From assembly GCA_947561715.1 (NCBI GenBank), contig CANNZX010000068.1:1-64000 (forward strand): a stretch of 64,000 nt of DNA, in the 5' to 3' direction. The number at the start of each line of letters is the position of its first letter. Position 1 is the first letter of the stretch. The position numbers and the translations under genes are program-made. The notes beneath the pieces are model-generated. The model was not told where the DNA came from. It worked only from the letters and a program-made list of their open reading frames with translations, and did no database searches. The stretch comes from Ascidia mentula. Its lineage: Eukaryota > Chordata > Ascidiacea > Phlebobranchia > Ascidiidae. Below are positions 1 through 10,996 of the stretch, one piece after another.

Positions 1-15
1 ACATGTGTGGGAATG

Positions 16-207
16 TGGGCCGTGCCTGGAGGTAGTGCAATACCAGGACAACCCGTGGGCAGGTCGAAGCAAGCTCCGGCACCGTGCCCCCTGTCCAAAA
101 ATCAGGTTAATACAAAGACATGCAAGCGAATCGCTTGCGTCCCAGGTATTAAACTGAGAAGAACAGATACTACACTTGATCTTAGCTCTAAAGAGCCGAG
201 AAGCGAT
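16..207 (-). ncRNA. U2 snRNA
   Basis: First U2 of the window; same ends as 931-1122. Its 3' trailer hairpin is cut by the window edge. Confidence 0.95.
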
Positions 208-440
208 GCCGCAACATCCACTGAGTCCGCAACGTCCGGAAGAGTCCGTCTCGCATTTGCTGCCAAATTTTATTCCGGTGAAAAATGAAAAAAAAAAAAA
301 AATTTCCTGGTTTTTTTCCTACCGTTTTTGGCAGGCCATTCAAATTAGTTTGTTCACCACATGACGTCACAAACGGACCCATGACCCACCTCCCAACCCC
401 CGACACGACTCCTCCTGACCGTAACAGGCGAATCCCCCCC

Positions 441-459
441 GTAGAAACTTCGTTTCTAC
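441..459 (-). other. Hairpin downstream of U1
   Basis: GTAGAAAC-TTC-GTTTCTAC on the plus strand, a perfect 8-bp stem with a 3-nt loop, 37-55 nt beyond the U1 3' end and before the U2 promoter. Candidate 3'-end processing or termination element; inference only. Confidence 0.4.
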
Positions 460-495
460 CTTACGTTTTGCTCTACATCAGAGGATTAGTAAAAG

Positions 496-541
496 ACGGG
501 GATAGCGCGAACGCAGTCCCCACTAGCAGAAATTGTACGGC

Positions 542-576
<35 letters not shown>

Positions 577-659
577 GCTAAGCCTAAGTGCAATGGCTAA
601 GCCTCGCCCTGGGCCCACCGCCGGCCTGATCACGGTGAAGGCCCCCGTCAGGTAAGTAT
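496..659 (-). ncRNA. U1 snRNA (reference copy)
   Basis: U1 snRNA recognises 5' splice sites. The RNA starts AUACUUACCUG at 659, a perfect 5' splice-site complement. It contains loop II with the U1A heptad AUUGCAC, a stem-loop III with CCCCAAAUGUGGG, an Sm-type site AAUUUCUG, and a terminal stem-loop with CUGCGUUCGCGC. The length is 164 nt, as in human U1. Odd: loop I reads GAUCAGGCCGG where GAUCACGAAGG is expected, so the U1-70K contact bases CGA are missing, although the flanking CACCG/CGGUG stem is intact. Every U1 in the array shares this. Confidence 0.96.
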
Positions 660-695
660 GCTTTGCACAGCTTCTTGAGAGGTAGCATTTTTGTC

Positions 696-716
696 GTCCG
701 TCCTTGTGTTTGCCGC
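696..716 (-). promoter_or_regulatory. Putative PSE of U1 (reference unit)
   Basis: Minus-strand motif GCGGCAAA-N6-GACGGAC with the GACGGAC starting at -43 from the U1 5' end. The same motif lies at the same distance from U2. Position and sharing fit the proximal sequence element bound by SNAPc. No TATA box is seen near -30, as expected for Pol II snRNA genes. It recurs in every unit. Confidence 0.6.
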
Positions 717-910
717 ATTGTGCATTTCACGGCTTGTTTTATCTGGTCTCCGACAAGCACAACAACCAAATGTGCCGTTAAATTAATTGCTCTCCCGTCC
801 TCCCTCTCTACCTCTCTTTCCTTGGCGTGTGCATACAGACGACACACACGCACTCATGGGATGCACCGCTGTTTCGTGCAATTGTTTTGCGAATGATTAA
901 CAGATGGTTA

Positions 911-928
911 TTCCCACATGTGTGGGAA
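911..928 (-). other. Inverted repeat at the U2 3' end
   Basis: TTCCCACA-TG-TGTGGGAA, an 8-bp perfect stem two bases beyond the mature U2 3' end. It could fold in the pre-U2 trailer and take part in 3' end formation. No clear vertebrate-type 3' box was recognised. Confidence 0.5.
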
Positions 929-930
929 TG

Positions 931-1122
931 TGGGCCGTGCCTGGAGGTAGTGCAATACCAGGACAACCCGTGGGCAGGTCGAAGCAAGCTCCGGCACCGT
1001 GCCCCCTGTCCAAAAATCAGGTTAATACAAAGACATGCAAGCGAATCGCTTGCGTCCCAGGTATTAAACTGAGAAGAACAGATACTACACTTGATCTTAG
1101 CTCTAAAGAGCCGAGAAGCGAT
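931..1122 (-). ncRNA. U2 snRNA (reference copy)
   Basis: U2 snRNA pairs with the intron branch point and with U6 in the spliceosome. On the minus strand the RNA starts AUCGCUUCUCGG at 1122 and contains the branch-point recognition GUAGUA, stem-loop IIa, a GC-rich IIb hairpin, the Sm site AUUUUUGG, and a 3' stem-loop IV with CCUGGUAUUGCACUACC. The 192-nt length fits the usual 187-191 nt; the 3' end is placed by alignment with remembered human and fly U2 and could be off by a few bases. Odd: loop IV reads AUUGCAC where most U2 RNAs read AUUGCAG. The 3' end abuts an 8-bp inverted repeat (911-928). Confidence 0.96.
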
Positions 1123-1158
1123 GCCGCAACATCCACTGAGTCCGCAACGTCCGGAAGA

Positions 1159-1178
1159 GTCCGTCTCGCATTTGCTGC
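1159..1178 (-). promoter_or_regulatory. Putative PSE of U2 (reference unit)
   Basis: Minus-strand motif GCAGCAAA-N5-GACGGAC, with GACGGAC starting at -43 from the U2 5' end at 1122. It is one base shorter in the middle than the U1 version. Inferred SNAPc site. Confidence 0.6.
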
Positions 1179-1202
1179 CAAATTTTATTCCGGTGAAAAA
1201 TG

Positions 1203-1217
1203 AAAAAAAAAAAAAAA
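1203..1217. repeat. A15 tract in U2 promoter
   Basis: A run of 15 A between -81 and -95 of U2, followed by TTT. The length appears constant in all units read, which is unusual for a mononucleotide run. Confidence 0.8.
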
Positions 1218-1276
1218 TTTCCTGGTTTTTTTCCTACCGTTTTTGGCAGGCCATTCAAATTAGTTTGTTCACCACA

Positions 1277-1284
1277 TGACGTCA
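1277..1284. promoter_or_regulatory. CRE-like palindrome upstream of U2
   Basis: Perfect TGACGTCA, 155-162 bp upstream of the U2 5' end, in every unit that keeps this spacer. This matches the consensus CREB/ATF site and lies where a distal enhancer element of an snRNA gene would be expected. Function is inferred from sequence only. Confidence 0.45.
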
Positions 1285-1410
1285 CAAACGGACCCATGAC
1301 CCACCTCCCAACCCCCGACACGACTCCTCCTGACCGTAACAGGCGAATCCCCCCCGTAGAAACTTCGTTTCTACCTTACGTTTTGCTCTACATCAGAGGA
1401 TTAGTAAAAG

Positions 1411-1456
1411 ACGGGGATAGCGCGAACGCAGTCCCCACTAGCAGAAATTGTACGGC

Positions 1457-1491
<35 letters not shown>

Positions 1492-1574
1492 GCTAAGCCT
1501 AAGTGCAATGGCTAAGCCTCGCCCTGGGCCCACCGCCGGCCTGATCACGGTGAAGGCCCCCGTCAGGTAAGTAT
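1411..1574 (-). ncRNA. U1 snRNA
   Basis: Same 164-nt span as 496-659; no variant seen. Confidence 0.95.
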
Positions 1575-1845
1575 GCTTTGCACAGCTTCTTGAGAGGTAG
1601 CATTTTTGTCGTCCGTCCTTGTGTTTGCCGCATTGTGCATTTCACGGCTTGTTTTATCTGGTCTCCGACAAGCACAACAACCAAATGTGCCGTTAAATTA
1701 ATTGCTCTCCCGTCCTCCCTCTCTACCTCTCTTTCCTTGGCGTGTGCATACAGACGACACACACGCACTCATGGGATGCACCGCTGTTTCGTGCAATTGT
1801 TTTGCGAATGATTAACAGATGGTTATTCCCACATGTGTGGGAATG

Positions 1846-2037
1846 TGGGCCGTGCCTGGAGGTAGTGCAATACCAGGACAACCCGTGGGCAGGTCGAAGC
1901 AAGCTCCGGCACCGTGCCCCCTGTCCAAAAATCAGGTTAATACAAAGACATGCAAGCGAATCGCTTGCGTCCCAGGTATTAAACTGAGAAGAACAGATAC
2001 TACACTTGATCTTAGCTCTAAAGAGCCGAGAAGCGAT
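1846..2037 (-). ncRNA. U2 snRNA
   Basis: Same 192-nt span as 931-1122; no variant seen. Confidence 0.95.
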
Positions 2038-2325
2038 GCCGCAACATCCACTGAGTCCGCAACGTCCGGAAGAGTCCGTCTCGCATTTGCTGCCAAATTT
2101 TATTCCGGTGAAAAATGAAAAAAAAAAAAAAATTTCCTGGTTTTTTTCCTACCGTTTTTGGCAGGCCATTCAAATTAGTTTGTTCACCACATGACGTCAC
2201 AAACGGACCCATGACCCACCTCCCAACCCCCGACACGACTCCTCCTGACCGTAACAGGCGAATCCCCCCCGTAGAAACTTCGTTTCTACCTTACGTTTTG
2301 CTCTACATCAGAGGATTAGTAAAAG

Positions 2326-2371
2326 ACGGGGATAGCGCGAACGCAGTCCCCACTAGCAGAAATTGTACGGC

Positions 2372-2406
<35 letters not shown>

Positions 2407-2489
2407 GCTAAGCCTAAGTGCAATGGCTAAGCCTCGCCCTGGGCCCACCGCCGGCCTGATCACGGTGAAGGCCCCCGTCAGGTAAGTAT
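2326..2489 (-). ncRNA. U1 snRNA
   Basis: Array copy as 496-659. Confidence 0.95.
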
Positions 2490-2760
2490 GCTTTGCACAG
2501 CTTCTTGAGAGGTAGCATTTTTGTCGTCCGTCCTTGTGTTTGCCGCATTGTGCATTTCACGGCTTGTTTTATCTGGTCTCCGACAAGCACAACAACCAAA
2601 TGTGCCGTTAAATTAATTGCTCTCCCGTCCTCCCTCTCTACCTCTCTTTCCTTGGCGTGTGCATACAGACGACACACACGCACTCATGGGATGCACCGCT
2701 GTTTCGTGCAATTGTTTTGCGAATGATTAACAGATGGTTATTCCCACATGTGTGGGAATG

Positions 2761-2952
2761 TGGGCCGTGCCTGGAGGTAGTGCAATACCAGGACAACCCG
2801 TGGGCAGGTCGAAGCAAGCTCCGGCACCGTGCCCCCTGTCCAAAAATCAGGTTAATACAAAGACATGCAAGCGAATCGCTTGCGTCCCAGGTATTAAACT
2901 GAGAAGAACAGATACTACACTTGATCTTAGCTCTAAAGAGCCGAGAAGCGAT
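2761..2952 (-). ncRNA. U2 snRNA
   Basis: Array copy as 931-1122. Confidence 0.95.
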
Positions 2953-3240
2953 GCCGCAACATCCACTGAGTCCGCAACGTCCGGAAGAGTCCGTCTCGCA
3001 TTTGCTGCCAAATTTTATTCCGGTGAAAAATGAAAAAAAAAAAAAAATTTCCTGGTTTTTTTCCTACCGTTTTTGGCAGGCCATTCAAATTAGTTTGTTC
3101 ACCACATGACGTCACAAACGGACCCATGACCCACCTCCCAACCCCCGACACGACTCCTCCTGACCGTAACAGGCGAATCCCCCCCGTAGAAACTTCGTTT
3201 CTACCTTACGTTTTGCTCTACATCAGAGGATTAGTAAAAG

Positions 3241-3286
3241 ACGGGGATAGCGCGAACGCAGTCCCCACTAGCAGAAATTGTACGGC

Positions 3287-3321
<35 letters not shown>

Positions 3322-3404
3322 GCTAAGCCTAAGTGCAATGGCTAAGCCTCGCCCTGGGCCCACCGCCGGCCTGATCACGGTGAAGGCCCCCGTCAGGTAA
3401 GTAT
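3241..3404 (-). ncRNA. U1 snRNA
   Basis: Array copy as 496-659. Confidence 0.95.
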
Positions 3405-3675
3405 GCTTTGCACAGCTTCTTGAGAGGTAGCATTTTTGTCGTCCGTCCTTGTGTTTGCCGCATTGTGCATTTCACGGCTTGTTTTATCTGGTCTCCGACA
3501 AGCACAACAACCAAATGTGCCGTTAAATTAATTGCTCTCCCGTCCTCCCTCTCTACCTCTCTTTCCTTGGCGTGTGCATACAGACGACACACACGCACTC
3601 ATGGGATGCACCGCTGTTTCGTGCAATTGTTTTGCGAATGATTAACAGATGGTTATTCCCACATGTGTGGGAATG

Positions 3676-3867
3676 TGGGCCGTGCCTGGAGGTAGTGCAA
3701 TACCAGGACAACCCGTGGGCAGGTCGAAGCAAGCTCCGGCACCGTGCCCCCTGTCCAAAAATCAGGTTAATACAAAGACATGCAAGCGAATCGCTTGCGT
3801 CCCAGGTATTAAACTGAGAAGAACAGATACTACACTTGATCTTAGCTCTAAAGAGCCGAGAAGCGAT
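3676..3867 (-). ncRNA. U2 snRNA
   Basis: Array copy as 931-1122. Confidence 0.95.
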
Positions 3868-4155
3868 GCCGCAACATCCACTGAGTCCGCAACGTCCGGA
3901 AGAGTCCGTCTCGCATTTGCTGCCAAATTTTATTCCGGTGAAAAATGAAAAAAAAAAAAAAATTTCCTGGTTTTTTTCCTACCGTTTTTGGCAGGCCATT
4001 CAAATTAGTTTGTTCACCACATGACGTCACAAACGGACCCATGACCCACCTCCCAACCCCCGACACGACTCCTCCTGACCGTAACAGGCGAATCCCCCCC
4101 GTAGAAACTTCGTTTCTACCTTACGTTTTGCTCTACATCAGAGGATTAGTAAAAG

Positions 4156-4201
4156 ACGGGGATAGCGCGAACGCAGTCCCCACTAGCAGAAATTGTACGG
4201 C

Positions 4202-4236
<35 letters not shown>

Positions 4237-4319
4237 GCTAAGCCTAAGTGCAATGGCTAAGCCTCGCCCTGGGCCCACCGCCGGCCTGATCACGGTGAAG
4301 GCCCCCGTCAGGTAAGTAT
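4156..4319 (-). ncRNA. U1 snRNA
   Basis: Array copy as 496-659. Confidence 0.95.
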
Positions 4320-4590
4320 GCTTTGCACAGCTTCTTGAGAGGTAGCATTTTTGTCGTCCGTCCTTGTGTTTGCCGCATTGTGCATTTCACGGCTTGTTTT
4401 ATCTGGTCTCCGACAAGCACAACAACCAAATGTGCCGTTAAATTAATTGCTCTCCCGTCCTCCCTCTCTACCTCTCTTTCCTTGGCGTGTGCATACAGAC
4501 GACACACACGCACTCATGGGATGCACCGCTGTTTCGTGCAATTGTTTTGCGAATGATTAACAGATGGTTATTCCCACATGTGTGGGAATG

Positions 4591-4782
4591 TGGGCCGTGC
4601 CTGGAGGTAGTGCAATACCAGGACAACCCGTGGGCAGGTCGAAGCAAGCTCCGGCACCGTGCCCCCTGTCCAAAAATCAGGTTAATACAAAGACATGCAA
4701 GCGAATCGCTTGCGTCCCAGGTATTAAACTGAGAAGAACAGATACTACACTTGATCTTAGCTCTAAAGAGCCGAGAAGCGAT
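4591..4782 (-). ncRNA. U2 snRNA
   Basis: Array copy as 931-1122. Confidence 0.95.
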
Positions 4783-5070
4783 GCCGCAACATCCACTGAG
4801 TCCGCAACGTCCGGAAGAGTCCGTCTCGCATTTGCTGCCAAATTTTATTCCGGTGAAAAATGAAAAAAAAAAAAAAATTTCCTGGTTTTTTTCCTACCGT
4901 TTTTGGCAGGCCATTCAAATTAGTTTGTTCACCACATGACGTCACAAACGGACCCATGACCCACCTCCCAACCCCCGACACGACTCCTCCTGACCGTAAC
5001 AGGCGAATCCCCCCCGTAGAAACTTCGTTTCTACCTTACGTTTTGCTCTACATCAGAGGATTAGTAAAAG

Positions 5071-5116
5071 ACGGGGATAGCGCGAACGCAGTCCCCACTA
5101 GCAGAAATTGTACGGC

Positions 5117-5151
<35 letters not shown>

Positions 5152-5234
5152 GCTAAGCCTAAGTGCAATGGCTAAGCCTCGCCCTGGGCCCACCGCCGGC
5201 CTGATCACGGTGAAGGCCCCCGTCAGGTAAGTAT
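5071..5234 (-). ncRNA. U1 snRNA
   Basis: Array copy as 496-659. Confidence 0.95.
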
Positions 5235-5505
5235 GCTTTGCACAGCTTCTTGAGAGGTAGCATTTTTGTCGTCCGTCCTTGTGTTTGCCGCATTGTGCAT
5301 TTCACGGCTTGTTTTATCTGGTCTCCGACAAGCACAACAACCAAATGTGCCGTTAAATTAATTGCTCTCCCGTCCTCCCTCTCTACCTCTCTTTCCTTGG
5401 CGTGTGCATACAGACGACACACACGCACTCATGGGATGCACCGCTGTTTCGTGCAATTGTTTTGCGAATGATTAACAGATGGTTATTCCCACATGTGTGG
5501 GAATG

Positions 5506-5697
5506 TGGGCCGTGCCTGGAGGTAGTGCAATACCAGGACAACCCGTGGGCAGGTCGAAGCAAGCTCCGGCACCGTGCCCCCTGTCCAAAAATCAGGTTAA
5601 TACAAAGACATGCAAGCGAATCGCTTGCGTCCCAGGTATTAAACTGAGAAGAACAGATACTACACTTGATCTTAGCTCTAAAGAGCCGAGAAGCGAT
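5506..5697 (-). ncRNA. U2 snRNA
   Basis: Array copy as 931-1122. Confidence 0.95.
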
Positions 5698-5985
5698 GCC
5701 GCAACATCCACTGAGTCCGCAACGTCCGGAAGAGTCCGTCTCGCATTTGCTGCCAAATTTTATTCCGGTGAAAAATGAAAAAAAAAAAAAAATTTCCTGG
5801 TTTTTTTCCTACCGTTTTTGGCAGGCCATTCAAATTAGTTTGTTCACCACATGACGTCACAAACGGACCCATGACCCACCTCCCAACCCCCGACACGACT
5901 CCTCCTGACCGTAACAGGCGAATCCCCCCCGTAGAAACTTCGTTTCTACCTTACGTTTTGCTCTACATCAGAGGATTAGTAAAAG

Positions 5986-6031
5986 ACGGGGATAGCGCGA
6001 ACGCAGTCCCCACTAGCAGAAATTGTACGGC

Positions 6032-6066
<35 letters not shown>

Positions 6067-6149
6067 GCTAAGCCTAAGTGCAATGGCTAAGCCTCGCCCT
6101 GGGCCCACCGCCGGCCTGATCACGGTGAAGGCCCCCGTCAGGTAAGTAT
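5986..6149 (-). ncRNA. U1 snRNA
   Basis: Array copy as 496-659. Confidence 0.95.
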
Positions 6150-6420
6150 GCTTTGCACAGCTTCTTGAGAGGTAGCATTTTTGTCGTCCGTCCTTGTGTT
6201 TGCCGCATTGTGCATTTCACGGCTTGTTTTATCTGGTCTCCGACAAGCACAACAACCAAATGTGCCGTTAAATTAATTGCTCTCCCGTCCTCCCTCTCTA
6301 CCTCTCTTTCCTTGGCGTGTGCATACAGACGACACACACGCACTCATGGGATGCACCGCTGTTTCGTGCAATTGTTTTGCGAATGATTAACAGATGGTTA
6401 TTCCCACATGTGTGGGAATG

Positions 6421-6612
6421 TGGGCCGTGCCTGGAGGTAGTGCAATACCAGGACAACCCGTGGGCAGGTCGAAGCAAGCTCCGGCACCGTGCCCCCTGTC
6501 CAAAAATCAGGTTAATACAAAGACATGCAAGCGAATCGCTTGCGTCCCAGGTATTAAACTGAGAAGAACAGATACTACACTTGATCTTAGCTCTAAAGAG
6601 CCGAGAAGCGAT
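6421..6612 (-). ncRNA. U2 snRNA
   Basis: Array copy as 931-1122. Confidence 0.95.
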
Positions 6613-6900
6613 GCCGCAACATCCACTGAGTCCGCAACGTCCGGAAGAGTCCGTCTCGCATTTGCTGCCAAATTTTATTCCGGTGAAAAATGAAAAAAAA
6701 AAAAAAATTTCCTGGTTTTTTTCCTACCGTTTTTGGCAGGCCATTCAAATTAGTTTGTTCACCACATGACGTCACAAACGGACCCATGACCCACCTCCCA
6801 ACCCCCGACACGACTCCTCCTGACCGTAACAGGCGAATCCCCCCCGTAGAAACTTCGTTTCTACCTTACGTTTTGCTCTACATCAGAGGATTAGTAAAAG

Positions 6901-6946
6901 ACGGGGATAGCGCGAACGCAGTCCCCACTAGCAGAAATTGTACGGC

Positions 6947-6981
<35 letters not shown>

Positions 6982-7064
6982 GCTAAGCCTAAGTGCAATG
7001 GCTAAGCCTCGCCCTGGGCCCACCGCCGGCCTGATCACGGTGAAGGCCCCCGTCAGGTAAGTAT
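6901..7064 (-). ncRNA. U1 snRNA
   Basis: Array copy as 496-659. Confidence 0.95.
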
Positions 7065-7335
7065 GCTTTGCACAGCTTCTTGAGAGGTAGCATTTTTGTC
7101 GTCCGTCCTTGTGTTTGCCGCATTGTGCATTTCACGGCTTGTTTTATCTGGTCTCCGACAAGCACAACAACCAAATGTGCCGTTAAATTAATTGCTCTCC
7201 CGTCCTCCCTCTCTACCTCTCTTTCCTTGGCGTGTGCATACAGACGACACACACGCACTCATGGGATGCACCGCTGTTTCGTGCAATTGTTTTGCGAATG
7301 ATTAACAGATGGTTATTCCCACATGTGTGGGAATG

Positions 7336-7527
7336 TGGGCCGTGCCTGGAGGTAGTGCAATACCAGGACAACCCGTGGGCAGGTCGAAGCAAGCTCCGGC
7401 ACCGTGCCCCCTGTCCAAAAATCAGGTTAATACAAAGACATGCAAGCGAATCGCTTGCGTCCCAGGTATTAAACTGAGAAGAACAGATACTACACTTGAT
7501 CTTAGCTCTAAAGAGCCGAGAAGCGAT
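7336..7527 (-). ncRNA. U2 snRNA
   Basis: Array copy as 931-1122. Confidence 0.95.
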
Positions 7528-7815
7528 GCCGCAACATCCACTGAGTCCGCAACGTCCGGAAGAGTCCGTCTCGCATTTGCTGCCAAATTTTATTCCGGTG
7601 AAAAATGAAAAAAAAAAAAAAATTTCCTGGTTTTTTTCCTACCGTTTTTGGCAGGCCATTCAAATTAGTTTGTTCACCACATGACGTCACAAACGGACCC
7701 ATGACCCACCTCCCAACCCCCGACACGACTCCTCCTGACCGTAACAGGCGAATCCCCCCCGTAGAAACTTCGTTTCTACCTTACGTTTTGCTCTACATCA
7801 GAGGATTAGTAAAAG

Positions 7816-7861
7816 ACGGGGATAGCGCGAACGCAGTCCCCACTAGCAGAAATTGTACGGC

Positions 7862-7896
<35 letters not shown>

Positions 7897-7979
7897 GCTA
7901 AGCCTAAGTGCAATGGCTAAGCCTCGCCCTGGGCCCACCGCCGGCCTGATCACGGTGAAGGCCCCCGTCAGGTAAGTAT
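7816..7979 (-). ncRNA. U1 snRNA
   Basis: Array copy as 496-659. Its upstream spacer carries a unique extra G at 8115, making a 916-bp unit; the putative PSE is unaffected. Confidence 0.95.
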
Positions 7980-8251
7980 GCTTTGCACAGCTTCTTGAGA
8001 GGTAGCATTTTTGTCGTCCGTCCTTGTGTTTGCCGCATTGTGCATTTCACGGCTTGTTTTATCTGGTCTCCGACAAGCACAACAACCAAATGTGCCGTTA
8101 AATTAATTGCTCTCGCCGTCCTCCCTCTCTACCTCTCTTTCCTTGGCGTGTGCATACAGACGACACACACGCACTCATGGGATGCACCGCTGTTTCGTGC
8201 AATTGTTTTGCGAATGATTAACAGATGGTTATTCCCACATGTGTGGGAATG

Positions 8252-8443
8252 TGGGCCGTGCCTGGAGGTAGTGCAATACCAGGACAACCCGTGGGCAGGT
8301 CGAAGCAAGCTCCGGCACCGTGCCCCCTGTCCAAAAATCAGGTTAATACAAAGACATGCAAGCGAATCGCTTGCGTCCCAGGTATTAAACTGAGAAGAAC
8401 AGATACTACACTTGATCTTAGCTCTAAAGAGCCGAGAAGCGAT
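8252..8443 (-). ncRNA. U2 snRNA
   Basis: Array copy as 931-1122. Confidence 0.95.
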
Positions 8444-8731
8444 GCCGCAACATCCACTGAGTCCGCAACGTCCGGAAGAGTCCGTCTCGCATTTGCTGCC
8501 AAATTTTATTCCGGTGAAAAATGAAAAAAAAAAAAAAATTTCCTGGTTTTTTTCCTACCGTTTTTGGCAGGCCATTCAAATTAGTTTGTTCACCACATGA
8601 CGTCACAAACGGACCCATGACCCACCTCCCAACCCCCGACACGACTCCTCCTGACCGTAACAGGCGAATCCCCCCCGTAGAAACTTCGTTTCTACCTTAC
8701 GTTTTGCTCTACATCAGAGGATTAGTAAAAG

Positions 8732-8777
8732 ACGGGGATAGCGCGAACGCAGTCCCCACTAGCAGAAATTGTACGGC

Positions 8778-8812
<35 letters not shown>

Positions 8813-8895
8813 GCTAAGCCTAAGTGCAATGGCTAAGCCTCGCCCTGGGCCCACCGCCGGCCTGATCACGGTGAAGGCCCCCGTCAGGTAAGTAT
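8732..8895 (-). ncRNA. U1 snRNA
   Basis: Array copy as 496-659. Confidence 0.95.
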
Positions 8896-9166
8896 GCTTT
8901 GCACAGCTTCTTGAGAGGTAGCATTTTTGTCGTCCGTCCTTGTGTTTGCCGCATTGTGCATTTCACGGCTTGTTTTATCTGGTCTCCGACAAGCACAACA
9001 ACCAAATGTGCCGTTAAATTAATTGCTCTCCCGTCCTCCCTCTCTACCTCTCTTTCCTTGGCGTGTGCATACAGACGACACACACGCACTCATGGGATGC
9101 ACCGCTGTTTCGTGCAATTGTTTTGCGAATGATTAACAGATGGTTATTCCCACATGTGTGGGAATG

Positions 9167-9358
9167 TGGGCCGTGCCTGGAGGTAGTGCAATACCAGGAC
9201 AACCCGTGGGCAGGTCGAAGCAAGCTCCGGCACCGTGCCCCCTGTCCAAAAATCAGGTTAATACAAAGACATGCAAGCGAATCGCTTGCGTCCCAGGTAT
9301 TAAACTGAGAAGAACAGATACTACACTTGATCTTAGCTCTAAAGAGCCGAGAAGCGAT
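9167..9358 (-). ncRNA. U2 snRNA
   Basis: Array copy as 931-1122. Confidence 0.95.
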
Positions 9359-9646
9359 GCCGCAACATCCACTGAGTCCGCAACGTCCGGAAGAGTCCGT
9401 CTCGCATTTGCTGCCAAATTTTATTCCGGTGAAAAATGAAAAAAAAAAAAAAATTTCCTGGTTTTTTTCCTACCGTTTTTGGCAGGCCATTCAAATTAGT
9501 TTGTTCACCACATGACGTCACAAACGGACCCATGACCCACCTCCCAACCCCCGACACGACTCCTCCTGACCGTAACAGGCGAATCCCCCCCGTAGAAACT
9601 TCGTTTCTACCTTACGTTTTGCTCTACATCAGAGGATTAGTAAAAG

Positions 9647-9692
9647 ACGGGGATAGCGCGAACGCAGTCCCCACTAGCAGAAATTGTACGGC

Positions 9693-9727
<35 letters not shown>

Positions 9728-9810
9728 GCTAAGCCTAAGTGCAATGGCTAAGCCTCGCCCTGGGCCCACCGCCGGCCTGATCACGGTGAAGGCCCCCGTC
9801 AGGTAAGTAT
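9647..9810 (-). ncRNA. U1 snRNA
   Basis: Array copy as 496-659. Confidence 0.95.
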
Positions 9811-10081
9811 GCTTTGCACAGCTTCTTGAGAGGTAGCATTTTTGTCGTCCGTCCTTGTGTTTGCCGCATTGTGCATTTCACGGCTTGTTTTATCTGGTCT
9901 CCGACAAGCACAACAACCAAATGTGCCGTTAAATTAATTGCTCTCCCGTCCTCCCTCTCTACCTCTCTTTCCTTGGCGTGTGCATACAGACGACACACAC
10001 GCACTCATGGGATGCACCGCTGTTTCGTGCAATTGTTTTGCGAATGATTAACAGATGGTTATTCCCACATGTGTGGGAATG

Positions 10082-10273
10082 TGGGCCGTGCCTGGAGGTA
10101 GTGCAATACCAGGACAACCCGTGGGCAGGTCGAAGCAAGCTCCGGCACCGTGCCCCCTGTCCAAAAATCAGGTTAATACAAAGACATGCAAGCGAATCGC
10201 TTGCGTCCCAGGTATTAAACTGAGAAGAACAGATACTACACTTGATCTTAGCTCTAAAGAGCCGAGAAGCGAT
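10082..10273 (-). ncRNA. U2 snRNA
   Basis: Array copy as 931-1122. Confidence 0.95.
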
Positions 10274-10561
10274 GCCGCAACATCCACTGAGTCCGCAACG
10301 TCCGGAAGAGTCCGTCTCGCATTTGCTGCCAAATTTTATTCCGGTGAAAAATGAAAAAAAAAAAAAAATTTCCTGGTTTTTTTCCTACCGTTTTTGGCAG
10401 GCCATTCAAATTAGTTTGTTCACCACATGACGTCACAAACGGACCCATGACCCACCTCCCAACCCCCGACACGACTCCTCCTGACCGTAACAGGCGAATC
10501 CCCCCCGTAGAAACTTCGTTTCTACCTTACGTTTTGCTCTACATCAGAGGATTAGTAAAAG

Positions 10562-10607
10562 ACGGGGATAGCGCGAACGCAGTCCCCACTAGCAGAAATT
10601 GTACGGC

Positions 10608-10642
<35 letters not shown>

Positions 10643-10725
10643 GCTAAGCCTAAGTGCAATGGCTAAGCCTCGCCCTGGGCCCACCGCCGGCCTGATCACG
10701 GTGAAGGCCCCCGTCAGGTAAGTAT
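10562..10725 (-). ncRNA. U1 snRNA
   Basis: Array copy as 496-659. Confidence 0.95.
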
Positions 10726-10996
10726 GCTTTGCACAGCTTCTTGAGAGGTAGCATTTTTGTCGTCCGTCCTTGTGTTTGCCGCATTGTGCATTTCACGGCT
10801 TGTTTTATCTGGTCTCCGACAAGCACAACAACCAAATGTGCCGTTAAATTAATTGCTCTCCCGTCCTCCCTCTCTACCTCTCTTTCCTTGGCGTGTGCAT
10901 ACAGACGACACACACGCACTCATGGGATGCACCGCTGTTTCGTGCAATTGTTTTGCGAATGATTAACAGATGGTTATTCCCACATGTGTGGGAATG

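Noticed and set aside
904..1203. Recurrent 60-100 codon open frames in every array unit on both strands
   Set aside because: They overlap U1, U2 and their promoters, recur only because the unit recurs, often start at GTG, and have no domain.
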